Assembly: GCF_001243895.1 (NCBI RefSeq)
Contig: NZ_LN851186.1
Location: 797,048 to 861,047 of the forward strand
Source of the DNA: Bacillus testis
GTDB taxonomy: Bacteria > Bacillota > Bacilli > Bacillales > DSM-1321
DNA length: 64,000 nt
Reading direction: 5' to 3'
Shown here: piece after piece, positions 8,058 through 17,990 of the stretch
Layout of the letters: each line of letters begins with the position of its first letter
How positions within the stretch are numbered: position 1 is the first letter of the stretch
The notes under the pieces: model-generated
Databases searched by the model: none
What the model was told of the DNA's origin: nothing
The model's input: only the letters and a program-made list of their open reading frames with translations
Made by a program: the position numbers and the translations under genes

Positions 8058-9719
8058 TTGAAGAAAAAATTAATAGTGCCTATTATTCTTTCGTCTGCTA
8101 TGTTGGTAGGTTCTGCTCCGGTTGGAAGTGTTTTTGCACAGCCAGTTCATTCAAGTGCAGTAAGCAAGAATTGGAATGAGAGAGCGAGTGTTCCGGTGTT
8201 CGTGAAGGAGCGGTTCACTGAGAAATACGCTTCTAGTACACCTTCCGAGGCAGTCAAGTATTTGAAAAATCACCAGGAGAAAACGGGAATTAGTAATCCA
8301 GAGAAACACTTGAAGGTAAAAGATGTGCAAAAAGATGATTTAGGCATGACCCATGTCCGTTTCATTCAATCAGTAAACGAAGTAGAAGTTGAAGGATCCG
8401 ACATTATCGTCCACTTCAATAAGGATAATGAAGTGGTATCCGTGAACGGAAGGTTGAACCAGACGCTTGCCGACTCTAAAGTGAACACAGAAGCCTCTAT
8501 AAGCAGTAAAGCTGCACTAAAAGCAGCTCTGTCTTCTGTGAAAGCCCCCGAAGAGCTTACATACGAACCGACGGCTGAGCTGGTTGTCTATCCTTTTGCG
8601 GGAGAAAATCATACAGCTTATAAAGTAAATGTCAACTTCATGGGAGATGAGCCTGGAAACTGGTTTGTCTTTGTGGATGCAAAAACGGGTGAGGTTATTG
8701 ATCAGTATAATGGTTTAATGCATGCCGATGAAATGAAAACACAAAAAGGAACAGGAATTGGTGTCCATGGGGAACGGAGGGAATTGCATATTACCCGAGT
8801 GAAAGAAAAGAATGCTGGAACTAATTTTTCGTTAGCGGACTACTCCCATGCTAATCTTGGCGGGATCGAAACGTATGATGCAAAAAACGATAACATTTCC
8901 AGCAATGACACCCTTTATGTTGGGCATTCAGCTGCTTTTATAAAAGAGTATGATCGGGCTGCTGTCGATGCGCATTATAATTCTGAAAAGGTGTATGAGT
9001 ATTTTCTAAAGGAACATGGCCGCAATTCACTTGATGGCAATGGGATGGCGATCATTTCTAAAGTCCACTATGGCAACAACTATAATAATGCTTCTTGGAA
9101 TGGACGGTGGATGACCTATGGTGATGGGGATGGTGAGTTTATGATCTCTCTATCAGCTGGCCTTGATGTAGCTGCGCACGAGATGACGCATGGTGTCATT
9201 ACTCATTCGGCAAACTTAGTTTACCGAAATCAATCTGGGGCATTAAATGAATCTTTTGCTGACGTATTTGGTGTACTTATTGACGATCGTAACTGGGAAA
9301 TGGGTGAGGATATCATGGCACCAGCTGCTAAAGCTGAAGGTGTGACTGTGTTGCGCAGCTTGAGTAATCCAAACAGTGTTGTCGTCAGCAATGAACAGAG
9401 AAGAGCGTATAGTACAAATGGCGGTGTCTACCCAGACCATATGGACGAGTTTTATCATATGCCAACTTCGGTAGATGGGGGCGGAGTCCATGTTAATTCA
9501 TCCATTACAAACCATGCTGCATACTTGATCGGACAAGAACTTGGAAGAGAAAAACTAGGTAAAATCTACTATCGTGCCTTAACTGTTTATTTAACTTCGA
9601 ATTCCGATTTTAGCGATGCGCGAAACGCGATTGTTCAGTCTGCAATTGACCTTTATGGTGAAGGCAGCGAAGAAGAAGAGGCCGTTCACTCTGGTTTTGA
9701 TGCGGTGGGAATCTATTAA
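8058..9719 (+). CDS. npr: Bacillolysin-type neutral metalloprotease (M4)
   Basis: Secreted zinc endopeptidase made as a prepro-enzyme of 553 residues. The order is a signal peptide (basic start, hydrophobic core, ending near VFAQ), an FTP/PepSY propeptide to about residue 240, then the M4 catalytic domain. The zinc site is HEMTH (His374, Glu375, His378), with the third ligand in NESFADVFG and the catalytic His in HVNSSITNHAAY. Length matches thermolysin relatives. The start is TTG 8058, because GGGAGGG (8045-8051) lies six to seven bases before it and the signal peptide then begins with KKKL; upstream ATGs lack a site. TATAAT near 8021 could be the -10 of its promoter. It sits alone. Confidence 0.93.
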   Translation: MKKKLIVPIILSSAMLVGSAPVGSVFAQPVHSSAVSKNWNERASVPVFVKERFTEKYASSTPSEAVKYLKNHQEKTGISNPEKHLKVKDVQKDDLGMTHVRFIQSVNEVEVEGSDIIVHFNKDNEVVSVNGRLNQTLADSKVNTEASISSKAALKAALSSVKAPEELTYEPTAELVVYPFAGENHTAYKVNVNFMGDEPGNWFVFVDAKTGEVIDQYNGLMHADEMKTQKGTGIGVHGERRELHITRVKEKNAGTNFSLADYSHANLGGIETYDAKNDNISSNDTLYVGHSAAFIKEYDRAAVDAHYNSEKVYEYFLKEHGRNSLDGNGMAIISKVHYGNNYNNASWNGRWMTYGDGDGEFMISLSAGLDVAAHEMTHGVITHSANLVYRNQSGALNESFADVFGVLIDDRNWEMGEDIMAPAAKAEGVTVLRSLSNPNSVVVSNEQRRAYSTNGGVYPDHMDEFYHMPTSVDGGGVHVNSSITNHAAYLIGQELGREKLGKIYYRALTVYLTSNSDFSDARNAIVQSAIDLYGEGSEEEEAVHSGFDAVGIY

Positions 9720-9780
9720 TGAAGAGGACTAGAGAAAAACTTTGAGTTGATGTTATTTTAATAATAAAATGTCTTTTTGG

Positions 9781-9814
9781 AATCCCTTAGACGATGAGTT
9801 TGAGGGGTTTTTTT
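9781..9814 (+). terminator. Probable terminator of the neutral protease gene
   Basis: AATCCCTTA and TTGAGGGGTT form a short imperfect stem followed by a seven-T run. Confidence 0.55.
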
Positions 9815-9854
9815 ATGGTTTTAAAAGGAGTGTGGAATATTAAATAGGAAATAA

Positions 9855-10197
9855 AAGTCCTCGATTTACCTGATTTCCAGTGATTTCTTTGAGAAATTAA
9901 GAACAAGAATTTGTAATCTTGACAGCAGTAAGAGAAGAATTTAAAAACTTTACATTGCATATAAAACAACAACCAATTTTGTAGATGTTGTTCCTCAGAA
10001 GAGTAGACTTCGTTTAAGCCTTCATATGGCTGGCTTTTGATAAAATACATGACCCACAAGGAATATGTAAGGATATAACTAATCTTGGTAGATGGAGCAA
10101 TGGTGACGTAGAGTTTGGTATTTCGGATGAAAATGAAATCAAATATGTAATGTTCCTGATACAACAGCCCTTTGGAAAACATCGGGATGGAGATTAA
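9855..10197 (+). pseudogene. Decayed DUF5655-type gene (C-terminal part)
   Basis: The plus strand encodes a broken version of the DUF5655 domain, found alone or at the end of predicted nucleases and transport-like proteins. In the first frame FFEKLRTRICNLDSS leads to TAA at 9942-9944; the same frame resumes with KLYIAYKTTTNFVDVVPQK and RLRLSLHMAGF and hits TGA at 10038. The next frame continues at once with DKIHDPQGICKDITNLGRW, then SNGDVEF and YVMFLIQQ, to TAA at 10195. One nonsense change and one frameshift therefore interrupt an otherwise continuous domain, and no start or ribosome binding site is left. A strong terminator follows. I recognise the family from its DPxGxCxD and GxWxNGDVE pattern; the remainder of the gene is missing. 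Confidence 0.75.
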
Positions 10198-10234
10198 ATA
10201 GATAAATACATAATCAGAAAAATGTTTAAAGGGT

Positions 10235-10267
10235 AAATGACTGCTGAGGCCTCAGCAGTCATTTTTT
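10235..10267 (+). terminator. Perfect palindromic terminator
   Basis: AAATGACTGCTGAGG and its exact complement meet with no spacer (10235-10264) and run into six Ts. It follows the DUF5655 relic and could also act on the minus strand after araR. Confidence 0.8.
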
Positions 10268-10394
10268 AGGATAGTGAATTACGGATCAATATTCCAAGCA
10301 TAATAATGAAATTGCATTCATCTCATAGAGTTTCTTCAAAAGATTTTCTATCTAATCTTGATGAATCAGCTGAAAGAATGGACTCCACCAATCT

Positions 10395-11486
10395 TTATTC
10401 TGCTTCTAATTCTTTTACAGTTTCGCCTTCGATTAAAACGGGTTGATAATAGGTTTCGTTGGGTAAATCCTTCTTTCCTTGTAATTTCTTTATGACCCAA
10501 TCAGCTGCATCACGTCCCATTTGTTCTTGTGGGTGTGTTAATGTTGTTAGTTTTATATTCGCATTTTGGGCGATATAAGAATTGTCCTGGCCGATAATGG
10601 ATAGTTGTTCGGGAATGGAAATATCAAGTTGTCTACATACATTGGCTACTTCGAAACCTACTTCGTCGTTATAGCAAACAATTGAGGTCAATTCGTCTAT
10701 ATTTTCACTTAGGAACTTCTTTAAATTAGTAGATAGGTCCTGCTTCGTCTCTGTGTTAAATGAAAGAACGTGCTCTGGACGAAATCTTAATTTGGCTTCG
10801 CCGAGCGCTTTTATATAACCCTTCATTCGATACTTTCCTTGTAAATCATCCGTTTTTGAAATAAGTCCAATTTGTGTGTGTCCTTTTGAAATCAATTCTT
10901 TAGTTGCGAGATAGCTAGATCGCACATCATCGAGACAAAGGAAGGGGACGCTTAATTCTTCATAATATGCATTGATCATGATGAAGGGCACGTCCTGTTC
11001 CTTGAACGACAAGTAGTAAGCAATATTTGGATTGTAAAGATTGCTCTTTGTAGGTTCAACAATCAAACCATCTACGCCAAATGACAACATCATTTCTAAA
11101 GCTCTTTTTTCTTGTTCGACATCATTATTGGTACTAGCTAATAATAACGAATAATTATCTTCATTTAATCTTCCTTCAATTCCGCGGATAATGGACGGGA
11201 AAATATAATCAGAAATATAGGTTGTGATTACACCGATTGTTCTATTTTTTGAATGATTTCCGGATTTTGATTGATATTGGTTGCTGACATAAGTGCCAGA
11301 TCCTTTTTCACTTCTTAAGAACCCTTCATTCGAGAGTTCTAAAATGGCCTTTCGAACAGTTTGTCTGCTAACCTTGTACTTTTCTTGCAGAGCGGATTCA
11401 GTGGGGATTTGTTCGCCTACACTATAGTCTCCTGAAAGAATTTTGCTTTTTATATCATCAATGATGACCTGATACTTTGGTTTCAT
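10395..11486 (-). CDS. araR: Arabinose operon repressor (GntR/LacI chimera)
   Basis: Predicted repressor of the arabinose genes, released from DNA by L-arabinose. The 363 residues contain an N-terminal GntR winged helix (about 1-70; SGDYSVGEQIPTESALQEKY, then VSRQTVRKAI), a short linker, and a LacI/periplasmic-binding-protein-like effector domain (IGVITTYISDYIFPSI onward). This is the known AraR architecture and length. It is divergent from araB. Two AraR-type palindromes in the 311-bp intergenic region sit over the two promoters, so autoregulation is likely. ATTATA at 11527-11532 reads as TATAAT on the minus strand and is its probable -10. AAGGA lies rather far (about 13 bases) from the ATG. 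Confidence 0.93.
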   Translation of the reverse strand: MKPKYQVIIDDIKSKILSGDYSVGEQIPTESALQEKYKVSRQTVRKAILELSNEGFLRSEKGSGTYVSNQYQSKSGNHSKNRTIGVITTYISDYIFPSIIRGIEGRLNEDNYSLLLASTNNDVEQEKRALEMMLSFGVDGLIVEPTKSNLYNPNIAYYLSFKEQDVPFIMINAYYEELSVPFLCLDDVRSSYLATKELISKGHTQIGLISKTDDLQGKYRMKGYIKALGEAKLRFRPEHVLSFNTETKQDLSTNLKKFLSENIDELTSIVCYNDEVGFEVANVCRQLDISIPEQLSIIGQDNSYIAQNANIKLTTLTHPQEQMGRDAADWVIKKLQGKKDLPNETYYQPVLIEGETVKELEAE

Positions 11487-11547
11487 TATTGCTTAATCAC
11501 TTCCTTCAAAGTTGTTCTTCTCTTCAATTATACTTACTCTGAATATT

Positions 11548-11557
11548 TGTATGTACA
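11548..11557. promoter_or_regulatory. AraR operator near the araR promoter
   Basis: TGTATGTACA within ATATTTGTATGTACATAT differs at one base from the TGTACGTACA core seen at the araB promoter. It lies just upstream of the araR -10 (11527-11532, minus strand), as expected for autoregulation. Confidence 0.65.
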
Positions 11558-11697
11558 TATTTTAATTTGAATGTATATAGATTAGACTAGTTTACCTCAA
11601 TTCCATAAAATAGTACAAATAATGACTATTTTCCCTAAGTATTTTTGTTGAATTGATTGAATCAACTCGTGATTTGTTAGTACTTATTTTATTAAGT

Positions 11698-11726
11698 TTG
11701 ACAAATGTACGTACAAAAAATATAAT
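11698..11726 (+). promoter_or_regulatory. Promoter of the araBDA operon
   Basis: TTGACA (11698-11703) and TATAAT (11721-11726) are consensus hexamers with a 17-base spacer. The AraR operator lies inside the spacer. Confidence 0.9.
11706..11715. promoter_or_regulatory. AraR operator between -35 and -10 of araB
   Basis: TGTACGTACA is a perfect 10-bp palindrome identical to the core of the known AraR box. Its position between the hexamers would block RNA polymerase. Confidence 0.88.
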
Positions 11727-11769
11727 GGGGTTGTTATTAAAGAAAGCGTCTCCATTTGATTGTAACTGT

Positions 11770-11783
11770 TGAAAACGCTATCA
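11770..11783 (+). promoter_or_regulatory. cre site for CcpA in the araB leader
   Basis: TGAAAACGCTATCA matches the cre consensus TGWAARCGYTWNCW at every position. It lies between the araB promoter and the chosen GTG start, fitting roadblock repression by CcpA. A second, weaker cre-like sequence (12 of 14) lies at 11741-11754. Confidence 0.85.
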
Positions 11784-11797
11784 GAAGGGGGATTTAT

Positions 11798-13432
11798 GTG
11801 AAAACGAATGGATTAAATATTAAAGAAGCAATTACTAAGGGAGAAACTTCACTTGGAATTGAATTTGGATCTACTCGTATCAAGGCTGTATTAATTGATA
11901 CTAGTTTTGAAACAATTGCATCTGGAAGTTATGAGTGGGAAAACCGCTTAGAAGATGGATTTTGGACGTACAACTTAGTGGATATTATCACTGGTCTTCA
12001 ATCAGCTTATAGTGAAATGAAGCAAGAAGTTGAACGAAATTATGGGATCACCATCCGGACAATTGGTTCTATTGGATTTTCTGCCATGATGCACGGATAT
12101 ATGGCTTTTGATAAAACTGGTGAGCTACTTGTACCATTTCGGACTTGGCGTAATGCAACAACCAGTATAGCAGCAAAAGAATTGACGGATAAATTAGAAT
12201 TTAACATTCCTGAACGCTGGAGTATTGCTCATTTGTATCAAGCAATATTAAACGGAGAGAAACATGTCCGACGCATCGATTTTATAACTACTTTAGCCGG
12301 ATATATTCACTGGCTGCTGACTGGTAATAAAGCAATTGGCATTGGAGATGCTTCAGGTATGTTTCCGATTGATGAAACAACGCAAAATTATGATGAATCC
12401 ATGGTCAAGCAGTTTGATGCTCTAATTGCAAACAAAGATTATCCTTGGAAGTTAAAAGATATTCTCCCAAAAGTCTATATTTCAGGAGAGCAAGCAGGCG
12501 AGTTAACCGCTATTGGCGCAAAAATTCTTGATAGATCACAAAATTTACAACCAGGAATTCCATTTTGCCCGCCAGAAGGTGATGCTGGAACAGGAATGGT
12601 TGCTACGAATAGTGTAAGGAAACGTACTGGAAACGTCTCAGTAGGAACTTCCGTTTTTGCCATGATTGTTTTAGAGAAAGAACTTTCGAAAGTGTATCCA
12701 GAAATTGATTTGGTAACTACACCAAATGGTAGTCCAGTTGCAATGGTCCATGCTAATAACTGTTCAAGTGATATAAATGCTTGGCTTGGCTTGTTCCGTG
12801 AATTTTCTGAGGCAGTGGGACAAAAGATTGAAACGAGCAAATTATTCGAAGTGATGTTGAATAAAGCTTTGGAAGCTGAACCAGATGGTGGTGGTTTGCT
12901 AAGCTACGGTTATTTCTCTGGTGAAAATATCACAGGATTAGAGAAAGGTAGACCGCTATTTGTCCGATTTCCTGATAGTAAATTTAATTTACCAAACTTT
13001 ATGCGGGCACATCTTTTTTCTGCTTTTAGTGCTTTGAAAATTGGAATGGATATTTTGACTAAGAATGAAAATGCCACAATTGATCGCATTTTAGCTCACG
13101 GTGGTTTATTTAAAACTCCTGTTGTTGGTCAAAAAATTCTTGCGGCTGCAATAGATGCTCCGGTTTCAGTTATGGCAACAGCTGGGGAAGGCGGTGCATG
13201 GGGAATTTCGCTTCTTGCTTCTTACATGATAAACAAAGATTACAGAGAAAGCTTGGAAGAATTTCTTGATGAAAAAGTCTTTAAAGAGGTTGATGGGCAA
13301 GAAATTTACCCGGATAGATTTGATGTTAAAGGATTTGAAGAATTTATTGAGAGATACAAAAACGGTTTAAGAATTGAGAGGGCAGCTGTAGATCATTTAG
13401 TTAGTGGGAAATTGGAGGGATTGACGTGTTAG
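11798..13432 (+). CDS. araB: FGGY-family ribulokinase, lactobacillus type
   Basis: Predicted L-ribulokinase, ATP plus L-ribulose to L-ribulose 5-phosphate. Of 544 residues, the N-terminal ATPase lobe opens [17 protein letters not shown] (phosphate-1 motif) and has [10 protein letters not shown]. The C-terminal lobe carries [26 protein letters not shown] and the FGGY-type glycine-rich [13 protein letters not shown]. The start is GTG 11798, six bases after AGGGGG; an ATG at 11756 would lie upstream of the cre and lacks a site. Sequence style resembles the AraB of lactic acid bacteria, often labelled xylulokinase, more than B. subtilis AraB (VDFGTLSGR). Role is set by the araD and araA neighbours. 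Its end overlaps araD by seven bases. Confidence 0.88.
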   Translation: MKTNGLNIKEAITKGETSLGIEFGSTRIKAVLIDTSFETIASGSYEWENRLEDGFWTYNLVDIITGLQSAYSEMKQEVERNYGITIRTIGSIGFSAMMHGYMAFDKTGELLVPFRTWRNATTSIAAKELTDKLEFNIPERWSIAHLYQAILNGEKHVRRIDFITTLAGYIHWLLTGNKAIGIGDASGMFPIDETTQNYDESMVKQFDALIANKDYPWKLKDILPKVYISGEQAGELTAIGAKILDRSQNLQPGIPFCPPEGDAGTGMVATNSVRKRTGNVSVGTSVFAMIVLEKELSKVYPEIDLVTTPNGSPVAMVHANNCSSDINAWLGLFREFSEAVGQKIETSKLFEVMLNKALEAEPDGGGLLSYGYFSGENITGLEKGRPLFVRFPDSKFNLPNFMRAHLFSAFSALKIGMDILTKNENATIDRILAHGGLFKTPVVGQKILAAAIDAPVSVMATAGEGGAWGISLLASYMINKDYRESLEEFLDEKVFKEVDGQEIYPDRFDVKGFEEFIERYKNGLRIERAAVDHLVSGKLEGLTC

Positions 13433-14121
13433 AAAAGCTGAAAGAAGAAGTATTTCAAGCGAATTTAGAGTTGCCTAGACAGGGCCTCGTAAAATACACA
13501 TGGGGCAATGCGAGTGCTATTGATCGTGAAAGTGGTCTTTTTGTTATCAAACCTAGCGGTGTTGATTATAAAACGATGAAAGCAAGTGATATGGTGGTTG
13601 TTGATTTAGAGGGCAATGTTGTTGAAGGAGAGTTTAACCCTTCATCAGACACACCTACACACGCAGTAATGTATAGCCATTACCCAGAAATCGGTGGAAT
13701 TGTGCACACTCATTCAACTTGGGCAACAATTTGGGCTCAAGCAGGTCTGGATGTTCCAGCGATGGGGACCACTCACGCTGACACATTCTATGGCTCAATC
13801 CCATGTGCCCGTTTCTTGACACAAGAGGAAATCAATCGTGGTTACGAAGTGGAAACTGGCAAAGTCATCATTGAAACATTTGAAGAGCGGGGGTTAGATG
13901 TTCTAGCAGTTCCTGGTGTCTTGCTTCATGGCCACGGTCCATTTACTTGGGGCAAAGATGTAAAATCAGCGGTAATGAATAGTGTGGTGTTAGAAGAAAT
14001 TTCGAGGATGAATTTATTCACACGAGAATTAAATCATTTTGCTGAAGAATTACCACAACGTATTTTAGATAAACACTATCTACGAAAACATGGCGAGCAT
14101 GCCTATTATGGGCAAAAATAA
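13426..14121 (+). CDS. araD: L-ribulose-5-phosphate 4-epimerase
   Basis: Class II aldolase-fold, zinc-dependent enzyme that converts L-ribulose 5-phosphate to D-xylulose 5-phosphate, the entry to the pentose phosphate pathway. The 231 residues have the usual length and motifs: [20 protein letters not shown] at the N-terminus, the metal-binding [17 protein letters not shown], and the third histidine in [11 protein letters not shown]. The start is GTG 13426 after GGAGGGA, inside the end of araB, which suggests translational coupling. Confidence 0.95.
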   Translation: MLEKLKEEVFQANLELPRQGLVKYTWGNASAIDRESGLFVIKPSGVDYKTMKASDMVVVDLEGNVVEGEFNPSSDTPTHAVMYSHYPEIGGIVHTHSTWATIWAQAGLDVPAMGTTHADTFYGSIPCARFLTQEEINRGYEVETGKVIIETFEERGLDVLAVPGVLLHGHGPFTWGKDVKSAVMNSVVLEEISRMNLFTRELNHFAEELPQRILDKHYLRKHGEHAYYGQK

Positions 14122-14154
14122 TAGAAACTATCAAACTAAGAAAAGAGGATCATT

Positions 14155-15579
14155 ATGTCAACAACAGGAACAAAAGAATTTTGGTTTGTCGTAGGTTCAC
14201 AGCATCTTTATGGAGAAGAAACATTGGCAGAAGTTAAAGCACATGCACAAATGATGACCGATGCATTAAATGAAAGCGGCATCTTGCCATACCCACTTGT
14301 ATTGCAAGATTTAGCTGTTAGTGCAGATAAAATTACACGTATCATGAAAGAAGTCAATTATCGTGATGAAGTTGCTGGTGTTATCACTTGGATGCACACT
14401 TTCTCGCCTGCGAAAATGTGGATCCGCGGAACAAAGTTACTACAAAAACCATTACTTCATTTAGCAACACAATTTAATGAAAGTATTCCTTGGGAAACGA
14501 TTGATATGGACTTTATGAACCTAAACCAATCAGCTCATGGTGACCGTGAATATGGGTTCATTAATGCTCGGTTGAACAAACAGAATAAAGTTGTAGTAGG
14601 GTACTGGCAACGTGCTGAAGTGCAACAGCAAATCGCAGAATGGATGGACGTAGCGGTTGCTTATAACGAAAGCTTTAATATTAAAGTGGCTCGTTTCGGT
14701 GACAATATGCGAAATGTTGGAGTTACTGAAGGGGATAAGATTGAAGCACAGATTCAATTTGGATGGACAGTTGACTATTTTGGCATAGGAGACCTTGTTC
14801 GATATGTGAATGCTGTCAAAGAGGAAGAAATTGACGATTTATTCACTGAATATACGGAACTTTATGACTTTGATTATGGTACATACAGTAAGGAAGATTG
14901 GGAAGCTAGCGTAAGAGTGCAAGCAAGCTATGAAATCGCCATTAAACGTTTCCTTGATGAAGGGGGTTACAATGCCTTCACAACTAATTTCGAAGATTTA
15001 TATGGTATGAAACAGCTGCCGGGTCTTGCAGTTCAACGTTTAATGGCACAAGGATATGGCTTTGCGGGTGAAGGAGATTGGAAGACTGCAGCGCTTGATC
15101 GCTTACTTAAAGTAATGAGCCATAACCAAGCAACTGGCTTTATGGAAGATTACACATATGAATTAGCTGTTGGCCACGAATCTGTCCTTCAATCGCATAT
15201 GCTCGAAGTAGATCCAACTTTAGCAATGAATAAACCAAGAATTATTGTTTCTCCATTAGGTATTGGTGATCGTGAAGATCCAGCACGTTTAGTGTTTGAC
15301 GGTAAAGCAGGAGATGGTGTAGTTGTTTCAATGGCTGACTTTGGTACACATTATAAACTATTGATCAATGAAGTTTCAGCATTTGAGCCAACTACTCCAG
15401 CGCCAAAACTTCCAGTGGCCCGAGTGCTTTGGAATATTAAGCCGAATTTCCAAGATGGGGTTAAAGCTTGGATTGAGAATGGTGGCGGTCATCATACAGT
15501 TGTTTCATTGAATATAACAACAGACCAAATTGTATCCTATGCGAAGCTTGTTGACTTGGAATATATAGTGATTAAGTAA
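14155..15579 (+). CDS. araA: L-arabinose isomerase
   Basis: Mn-dependent isomerase, L-arabinose to L-ribulose, first step of the pathway. The 474 residues show the family N-terminus [15 protein letters not shown], the active-site loop [49 protein letters not shown] [12 protein letters not shown], and MLEVDPTLA with GGGHHTV near the end. Full length for the family (about 470-500). AAGAGGATC precedes the ATG. Sequence style again resembles the lactobacillus and pediococcus enzymes. It is the last gene of araBDA before the hairpin at 15589. Confidence 0.95.
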   Translation: MSTTGTKEFWFVVGSQHLYGEETLAEVKAHAQMMTDALNESGILPYPLVLQDLAVSADKITRIMKEVNYRDEVAGVITWMHTFSPAKMWIRGTKLLQKPLLHLATQFNESIPWETIDMDFMNLNQSAHGDREYGFINARLNKQNKVVVGYWQRAEVQQQIAEWMDVAVAYNESFNIKVARFGDNMRNVGVTEGDKIEAQIQFGWTVDYFGIGDLVRYVNAVKEEEIDDLFTEYTELYDFDYGTYSKEDWEASVRVQASYEIAIKRFLDEGGYNAFTTNFEDLYGMKQLPGLAVQRLMAQGYGFAGEGDWKTAALDRLLKVMSHNQATGFMEDYTYELAVGHESVLQSHMLEVDPTLAMNKPRIIVSPLGIGDREDPARLVFDGKAGDGVVVSMADFGTHYKLLINEVSAFEPTTPAPKLPVARVLWNIKPNFQDGVKAWIENGGGHHTVVSLNITTDQIVSYAKLVDLEYIVIK

Positions 15580-15588
15580 TTGTTTCTA

Positions 15589-15620
15589 GTCTCCGAATGG
15601 ACTTTTCTCCCTTCGGAGAC
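15589..15620 (+). terminator. Hairpin after araA without a T-run
   Basis: GTCTCCGAA (15589-15597) pairs perfectly with TTCGGAGAC (15612-15620), but AATATAGG follows, not Ts. It may be a leaky terminator or an mRNA-stabilising 3' structure before the transporter gene. Confidence 0.55.
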
Positions 15621-15639
15621 AATATAGGCAATCTAGAAG

Positions 15640-15682
15640 TTGAATTTGGAAAAGATAACTACTAAAAATGAAAGCGTTTAAA
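15640..15682 (+). promoter_or_regulatory. Putative promoter and cre of the sugar symporter gene
   Basis: TTGAAT (15640-15645), 17 bases, then TAAAAA (15663-15668) is a weak sigma-A promoter. TGAAAGCGTTTAAA at 15669-15682 matches the cre consensus at 13 of 14 positions and overlaps the expected transcription start, so CcpA repression is likely. I see no AraR palindrome here. Confidence 0.6.
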
Positions 15683-15727
15683 AATATGTAAGTAATAGGG
15701 AAACTCGGACAAAGTGAAGGGGGAAAT

Positions 15728-17098
15728 ATGGTCATGAGTAAAGTATCAAGTAAATTTATCTTCTTCTTTGGTTCATTTGCTGGTATTCTATTTGGTTATG
15801 ATATTGGAATTATTGCTGGTGCCGAAGGGCATATCCAGCACGACTTTAATTTGAGTCCTTTATGGTTAGGAATCGTTGTATCTTCTTTAATGGGTGGAGC
15901 GATTATTGGGTCAATTTTAAGTGGTCTATTAGGGGATAAGTTTGGCCGTAGAAAGTTAATCTTGATTTCATCTCTTATATTTTTTTTGGGAGCGCTCGGC
16001 TCAGCGGTTGCACCGGATAAAATTACTTTGACTATTGCTCGTGTCTTTCTAGGAATAGCAGTCGGTACAGCTTCTTCTTTAGTTCCTGCATACATGTCAG
16101 AAATAGCACCAGCAAATATTCGCGGGAAACTGTCAGGTTTGAATCAATTAATGATCGTAAGTGGAATGTTATTAAGTTATATCGTGGCTTTCATTTTTGA
16201 GCCAATTCCCAATAGCTGGCGATTAATGCTCGGCAGTGCTAGTATTTTTGCCATCGTATTATACATCGGTATGCTAAAGCTTCCTGAATCTCCTCGTTAT
16301 TTGATTAAGAATGGTATGGCAGGTAAAGCCCGTGATGTATTAACTTCTCTTCGCCATTCAAAAGGTGAAGTAGATGCTGAAATTTCAGAGATTACAGATG
16401 TTGCCGCACGTGAAGAATCAGGTATTGGTCAATTATTCCATAAGAAATTTCGCATGGCTTTAATTATCGGGGTTGGGATGGCTACCTTCCAACAAATTCA
16501 AGGTGCAAATTCCATCGTTTATTATGCCACAAGTATTGCGCGCAAAGTTGGTTTATCACCGCATGTAGCTGCTGGATTTACAGTCATTGTCGGTGTGATC
16601 TTCGTGGTGACAACCATTATCTTTTTGCAATTTGTTGATAAATATAACCGCCGTACGATCCTTACTGTAGGTGGCATAGGTATGGCTCTTTCATTCTTTG
16701 CGCCAGCAATTCTAGGAGCGTTAAATATTGATGAAGGGGTACTCAATTGGGTAACGTTAATCTCGCTTTGCTGTTTCATCCTTTGCTATGCGTTTTCTTG
16801 GGCACCACTTACCTGGATTATCGTTGGAGAAATTTTCCCGCTTGCTGTACGCGGAATCGGCGCAGGGATTTCATCCGCATTCAACTGGACAGGTTCGCTT
16901 GCCGTTGGGCTTATTTTCCCTATTCTTGCTGATAAGTTTAGCTTTGGATTCATATTCTCAACATTCGGTATTATTTGTATTCTAGGATTATTCTTCGTAC
17001 GTTTTGTAGTAGTAGAAACCAAAGGGCGTAGTCTAGAACAAATCGAAACAGAAATGGCAGCTCGTTCTCAAAAATCAGTTGAGACAGCTGAAGCCTAA
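15728..17098 (+). CDS. MFS sugar/H+ symporter, probably arabinose uptake
   Basis: Twelve-helix sugar porter of 456 residues. Family signatures are present in order: GYDIGIIAGA in helix 1, GDKFGRRKLI in loop 2-3, PESPRYL in the central loop, QQIQGANSIVYYA in helix 7, DKYNRRTI in loop 8-9, and PLTWIIVGEIFPLAVRG with a late VVETKGRSLEQIE. It follows araA on the same strand with its own cre, so it is the likely L-arabinose importer (AraE/AraT role); other pentoses are possible. Two starts compete: ATG 15728 and ATG 15734; the GGGGG at 15719-15723 gives the second the better spacing. Confidence 0.88.
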   Translation: MVMSKVSSKFIFFFGSFAGILFGYDIGIIAGAEGHIQHDFNLSPLWLGIVVSSLMGGAIIGSILSGLLGDKFGRRKLILISSLIFFLGALGSAVAPDKITLTIARVFLGIAVGTASSLVPAYMSEIAPANIRGKLSGLNQLMIVSGMLLSYIVAFIFEPIPNSWRLMLGSASIFAIVLYIGMLKLPESPRYLIKNGMAGKARDVLTSLRHSKGEVDAEISEITDVAAREESGIGQLFHKKFRMALIIGVGMATFQQIQGANSIVYYATSIARKVGLSPHVAAGFTVIVGVIFVVTTIIFLQFVDKYNRRTILTVGGIGMALSFFAPAILGALNIDEGVLNWVTLISLCCFILCYAFSWAPLTWIIVGEIFPLAVRGIGAGISSAFNWTGSLAVGLIFPILADKFSFGFIFSTFGIICILGLFFVRFVVVETKGRSLEQIETEMAARSQKSVETAEA

Positions 17099-17990
17099 TG
17101 ACATTTAATTGATCTTTTGAATAGAGTATTCAAAAGTGAAGGAACTTTTTAGATGGATTATGTATAGACGTAAAATCCCTGCTACAATTGGCTTTTATTA
17201 GTTACAAACCATACCATTGTAAAAAAAAATATGGCAATAAATATTGTAAATTCCATTTATAGGTGTTATTATGATTTCATTGTTATTTTTGGAAAGCAGA
17301 TTTCAAAGTATAAGAGTCTTTCCAAGCAGATAATTTTTGACCACTTCTTCAGGGAGTTAAGGCCATACGGACAGCCGGGTCAAATGCCGATTGGCAACTT
17401 TAGTTGCCTTATTGATTGAGTTAGAAGCTCAAATTTTATAAGTTGGTTACTTTACAACCGGTGCGTGCAATAGACGTACAAAACTTGTGAAACGGTCAAT
17501 AAGAGTGGTAAAAGTATTTATTTGCTATATAGACTCTGATCCTATGATGGTATATTTTGAATATTAATAAGCTTTCGTTGCATGATCCTTATGGGCTTTT
17601 GTGATAAAAGCTATACATGTGTGTTGTTAAAACATATGTGTTTAATATGATTAATATCTCCTGAAAAGCAAGTGATGTGCGATTAAGCACTATTACTTGC
17701 TTTTTTTATTTGTCTAACTGGCATGGCACATAGGAGGCCGGCCCACAAAAAGGGTTTTCGCAGAATAATTTAATCTGCGAATAATTCTGTAAATATCGTA
17801 ATTAAAGAAAATTTAATCATCCAAGATAGCGGCGTGGCATCGGCAGTGAATAAAAAAAGCCATGTGAAAAGATAGTACTTTAAATAATCTGTTTAACAAG
17901 GAAGTTCTTCCTGCTGTTGCAGATCAGGTTGAACAGTGTTCTTAGTCTGCGTCGTAAAATGTTTGAAATCATCAGCGGAAGGAAGGTCTA
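17099..17990. other. Long region without a recognised gene
   Basis: About 890 bases. A 10-bp inverted repeat CTTTTGAATA/TATTCAAAAG (17114-17136) follows the symporter gene. A 62-codon ORF (17231-17419) has no ribosome binding site and no family I recognise. A solid terminator lies at 17666-17707, preceded by no gene I can read, so a small RNA or decayed gene is possible there. An inverted repeat CGCAGA...TCTGCG lies near 17760. The last 100 bases should contain the polyamine operon promoter, but no clear hexamers stand out. Confidence 0.5.
17666..17707 (+). terminator. Orphan terminator
   Basis: AAGCAAGT and ACTTGCTT enclose a second GTGC/GCAC pair; seven Ts follow. No gene is recognised directly upstream. 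Confidence 0.65.

Noticed and set aside
9787..10182. 131-codon minus-strand ORF
   Set aside because: It is a shadow of the DUF5655 relic on the other strand; it has low-complexity, cysteine- and phenylalanine-rich sequence and no ribosome binding site.
17231..17419. 62-codon ORF after the symporter gene
   Set aside because: No ribosome binding site, no family recognised, and ordinary AT-rich intergenic composition.
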